NCBI GenBank assembly: GCA_963774765.1
Contig: CAVZGP010000009.1
Location: 868,001-932,000, forward strand
From: Sva-07 sp963774765
GTDB taxonomy: Bacteria > Actinomycetota > Acidimicrobiia > Acidimicrobiales > Ilumatobacteraceae
Reading direction: 5' to 3'
Length of the DNA: 64,000 nt
Shown here piece by piece: positions 61,115 through 64,000 of this stretch. The notes beneath the pieces were generated by a model. It searched no databases, was not told where the DNA came from, and worked only from the letters and a program-made list of their open reading frames with translations. Within the stretch, counting starts at the first letter, position 1; each line of letters opens with the position of its first letter. The position numbers and the translations under genes were made by a program.

Positions 61115-64000
61115 CCGCCTCGACCGTTCCCGCCGACGCTTCGACACCCGCGCCCGACGAGGCCGAGCGCGAACGGATCCGTACCGACCTGGGCTCGACG
61201 CTGTTCGTCGAGGCCGGCGCGGGCGCCGGCAAGACGAGCTCGCTGGTGGCCCGCATGGTCAACCTCGTGCGTTCAGGGATCCCGATCACGTCGATCGCGG
61301 CGATCACCTTCACCGAGAAGGCCGCCGCCGAGCTGCGCAGCCGCACACGCCAGCGCCTCGAAGCAGACCCGGGCCCCGAAACCGACGCGGCGCTCGCCCG
61401 ACTCGATCATGCACCGATCGGCACGTTGCACTCGTTCGCCCGCCGCATCCTGTTCGACTTCCCGATCGAGGCCGGGCTGCCACCTGGGTTCACCGTGCTC
61501 GACGAACTCGAGAGCGGGCTCGCCTTCGAGGAGCAGTGGAACGACCTGCTCGACGCGCTGCTCGACGACGCCGAGCCGGCGGGCGGTCTGATCGCCGGCG
61601 GACGCGCCTTCGTCGAACTCTGCGAATTCGACGGGTTCGGCGTCGACAAGGGCGCCCGTCGCATGGCCGAGGACTTCCGCTCCAACTGGGATCTCGTGAA
61701 CGACCGCGTCGAGCTGTCCGACCCCGGCCCGCTCGACCTCGACGTCGCGACCATCGCTGCGCTCGCCGACCACATCGGGTCGACCCCGATCCCCCACGAC
61801 GACACGCAGGTCGCGACCGTCGCCGAGCTCGTGGCGCTGGCCTCGGGCCTGTCCAGCCAGAGTCTGCGCACCCGACTCGAAGCCGTCTGGGCGCTCGACG
61901 TCAAGTACGGACACTGGGGTACGGAACGCAAGAGCTTTCCCGGTGCCAAGGGGAAGTGGACGAGCGCCTTCGGCCCCGATGGCGCCGATGCACTCGAGGC
62001 GCTCCGCGCCGACGAGATCGAACTCGGCCGGATCGCCCACGAGGCCCTCGAGGGCGTCAAACGACACCGCCGGCTGCTGCTCGGGGCGATCATCGGGCGG
62101 TTCGTCCTCGACGGGGCGGCTGAACGCGCCTCGTCGGGCCAGCTCGAGTTCCACGACCTCCTCGTGCTCGCGCGTCGTCTGGTCACCGATCACGCCCACA
62201 TCCGTCGACTGCTCCACGAGCGCTACGAACGAATCCTGCTCGACGAATTCCAGGACACCGACCCAATCCAGCTCGAGATCGCCGTCCGCCTCACGTCGGA
62301 TCCCGATGATCCGGCGCAGCGACCCTCGACCGAGCCCGACGAACACCGACGATGGCGAGATCTGCTCCCGCTGCCCGGTCGCCTGTTCATCGTCGGCGAC
62401 CCCAAGCAGTCGATCTACCGATTCCGCCGCGCCGACATCTCGCAATACCTGCGCGCGGCCGATCAGGTCGGCGCCGACAACGTGCGGTTGTCGGCGAACT
62501 TCCGATCGACACGCGCCGTGATCGACTTCGCCAACAACCTGTTCGGACAGCTGATCGCGTACGAGGCCGATGCCCAGCCCGCGTTCCAGCGCCTCGACGC
62601 GTGTCGGCCCACCCCTCGGCTCGGCCACGGCACCGTGTCGCTGATCGGGGTCGATCGCCACGACGACCTCATTCCGAATCAACGCAATGCCGAGATCGGT
62701 TCGGCCGATGCTCTTCGCCTGCGCGAAGCGGCCGATGTCGCCGCTGCGGTGTCGACCGCGGCTCGCCGACGGTTGGCCGGTGTTCGACGAGACGATCGAT
62801 GCATTGCGTCCGTGTCGCCCGGGGGACATCTGCATCCTGTTGCCCACCCGGATCTCGTTGCCGGCGCTCGAAGCCGAGCTTCGTCGTGCATCGCTGTCGT
62901 ATCGCGCCGAGAACTCGTCGGTGGTCTACGCCACCTCCGAGATCCGCCAACTCCTCCTGGCGCTCCGCGCTGCCGACGACCCGACCGACACGCTGGCGCT
63001 CGTCGAGACGTTGCGCAGCCCGCTGTACGGCTGCAGCGACGTCGAGTTGTGGGAGTGGAAATCCGCCGGTGGTACCTGGAACCTGTGGTCGGCGCCGCCG
63101 ACCGACCTGGCCGGCCATCCCGTCGCGGGGGCGCTGGCCCATGTCCGATCGGTTGCCGAACGCATCGGGAGCACGTCGGCGGCCGACCTCCTCGCCGCGG
63201 TGGCCGACGAGCGTCGGGTCTTCGACCTCGCGCTGGCCGGACCCGACGCTCGCGACGTGTGGCGACGACTTCGCTTCGTGATCGAGCAGGCCAGAGCATG
63301 GGCAGATGCCGGTGGCCACGGCGTGCGGCGCTATCTGCAATGGGCAACGCTGCAGGCCTCCGAGAGTCGGGTTGCGGACACGATCCTGCCCGAGCACGAT
63401 CACGACGCCGTACGGGTGATGACGATCCACGCCGCCAAGGGCCTCGAGTTCCCGATCACCATCGTCGCAGGGCTGACCACGAAGCCGCGTCGTGCCGTCA
63501 CCAACGGTGTCGTGTGGGCGAACGACACCTGGATGCTCGCCGGCCGCGGCGATGACGGCGTGTTCGTCGCCCAGCAGCCCATCGACGAACAGATGGGCGA
63601 CGCCGAGCGACGACGCTTGCTGTACGTGGCGTGCACCAGGGCTGTCGATCACCTCGTCGTGTCACTGCATCGCGGTACTCCCGCCAAGAACAATGCCGAC
63701 TACGACGACTGGGGACCGCTGACCTCCGCCGAGCTGCTGTGGGCAGCCGGCGCTGCCGAGCCGGCGTCGGGTGCTCGCCCGGCCGAGGTCGAGCTGCGAC
63801 CGATCGCCGGGGCCGTGGTCGAGCCACGCACCGTCGAGTGGGCCGACCACGACGACTGGGCGGCCGAGCGCTTTCGCGTGTTCGCAGCGGCGTCGCGACG
63901 CACCGGTATCGCTGCCACCCGACTGTCCGAAGAACTCGCCAGCATCGGCGAACGCGACGAACTCGACGACCCAGGCCTCGACAAGCGTCCGGTCAACGTC
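61111..64000 (+). CDS. AddA-like superfamily I helicase, 3' end beyond window (one frameshift)
   Basis: Starts ATG 61111, overlapping the AddB-like stop (ATGA). Walker A VEAGAGAGKTSSLVARMVNL (residue 33 on), motif Ia ITFTEKAAAELRSR, IGTLHSFARRILFDFP, motif II ILLDEFQDTDPIQLEI, motif III FIVGDPKQSIYRFRRAD, motif IV ANFRSTRAVIDF, and, after a frame break near 62755, motif V VMTIHAAKGLEFPITIVAGL and motif VI RRLLYVACTRAVDHLVV. The C-terminal nuclease, if present, is outside the window. It should unwind DNA ends for RecA loading, together with the AddB-like protein. Confidence 0.92.

Noticed and set aside
59821..63555. 1,244-codon ORF as one giant protein
   Set aside because: It joins the AddB-like C-terminus to the AddA-like N-terminus only because a frame break cancels; the ATGA overlap at 61111 marks two genes.

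Overview
The window is high-GC actinobacterial chromosome. Gene content and order fit the class Acidimicrobiia, perhaps an Ilumatobacter relative. The pointers are a KorAB oxoacid:ferredoxin oxidoreductase, a class II ribonucleotide reductase with NrdR, a CYP125-like P450, leaderless genes and a recA-miaB-miaA-dapF-hflX-lexA-nrdR-nrdJ block. This placement is an inference from gene content; no rRNA is present.

Layout. 1-6.5 kb: an MFS exporter divergent from a cupin regulator, a large LuxR-type (LAL) regulator and an ABC exporter operon. 6.5-14.3 kb: tRNA-Ala, nadD / LCP-like / rsfS, a sigma-70 family factor, class II DAHP synthase, a beta-lactamase-fold protein, acylphosphatase and a ROK-like kinase. 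14.3-31.3 kb: LmbE deacetylase, P450, remnants of a PIN toxin and a cyclase, thymidine kinase, an RCK_C membrane protein, korAB, hemolysin III, a UvrD2-like helicase, an enoyl-CoA hydratase and nrdJ. 31.5-46.5 kb: a molybdopterin oxidoreductase, a RibD-like reductase, and then nrdR, a LysM protein, lexA, dapC, hflX, dapF, miaA, chorismate mutase, miaB and an intein-containing recA. 46.5-64 kb: membrane proteins, acyl-CoA dehydrogenase, tRNA-Lys and tRNA-His, hemerythrin, quinone oxidoreductase, a TSUP permease, psuG, an RNA methyltransferase, rpe, and an AddB/AddA-like nuclease-helicase pair that runs off the end.

How parts work together. The SOS module is the best defined: the same 14-nt LexA box lies in the recA promoter and in the shared lexA/LysM intergenic region, which carries two weaker boxes as well. 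The LysM protein sits where YneA or ChiZ division inhibitors sit in other Gram-positives. nrdR and nrdJ form the dNTP-supply part of the same neighbourhood.

The main non-gene signal is families of intergenic palindromes. Family A is a 38-bp imperfect palindrome present as 10 copies at four loci, tandemly repeated with a 61-62 bp period and oriented (two loci forward, two reverse; two of the loci bracket psuG). Family B has near-perfect 22-24 bp arms and two copies plus a relic. Family C is a short palindrome with two copies.

Quality note. About fifteen genes, several of them essential (aroG, dapF, miaB, hflX, nrdJ, recA), carry single-base frame disruptions, mostly one-base insertions. I read these as sequence errors, not biology, and report such genes as one CDS each with approximate break positions.
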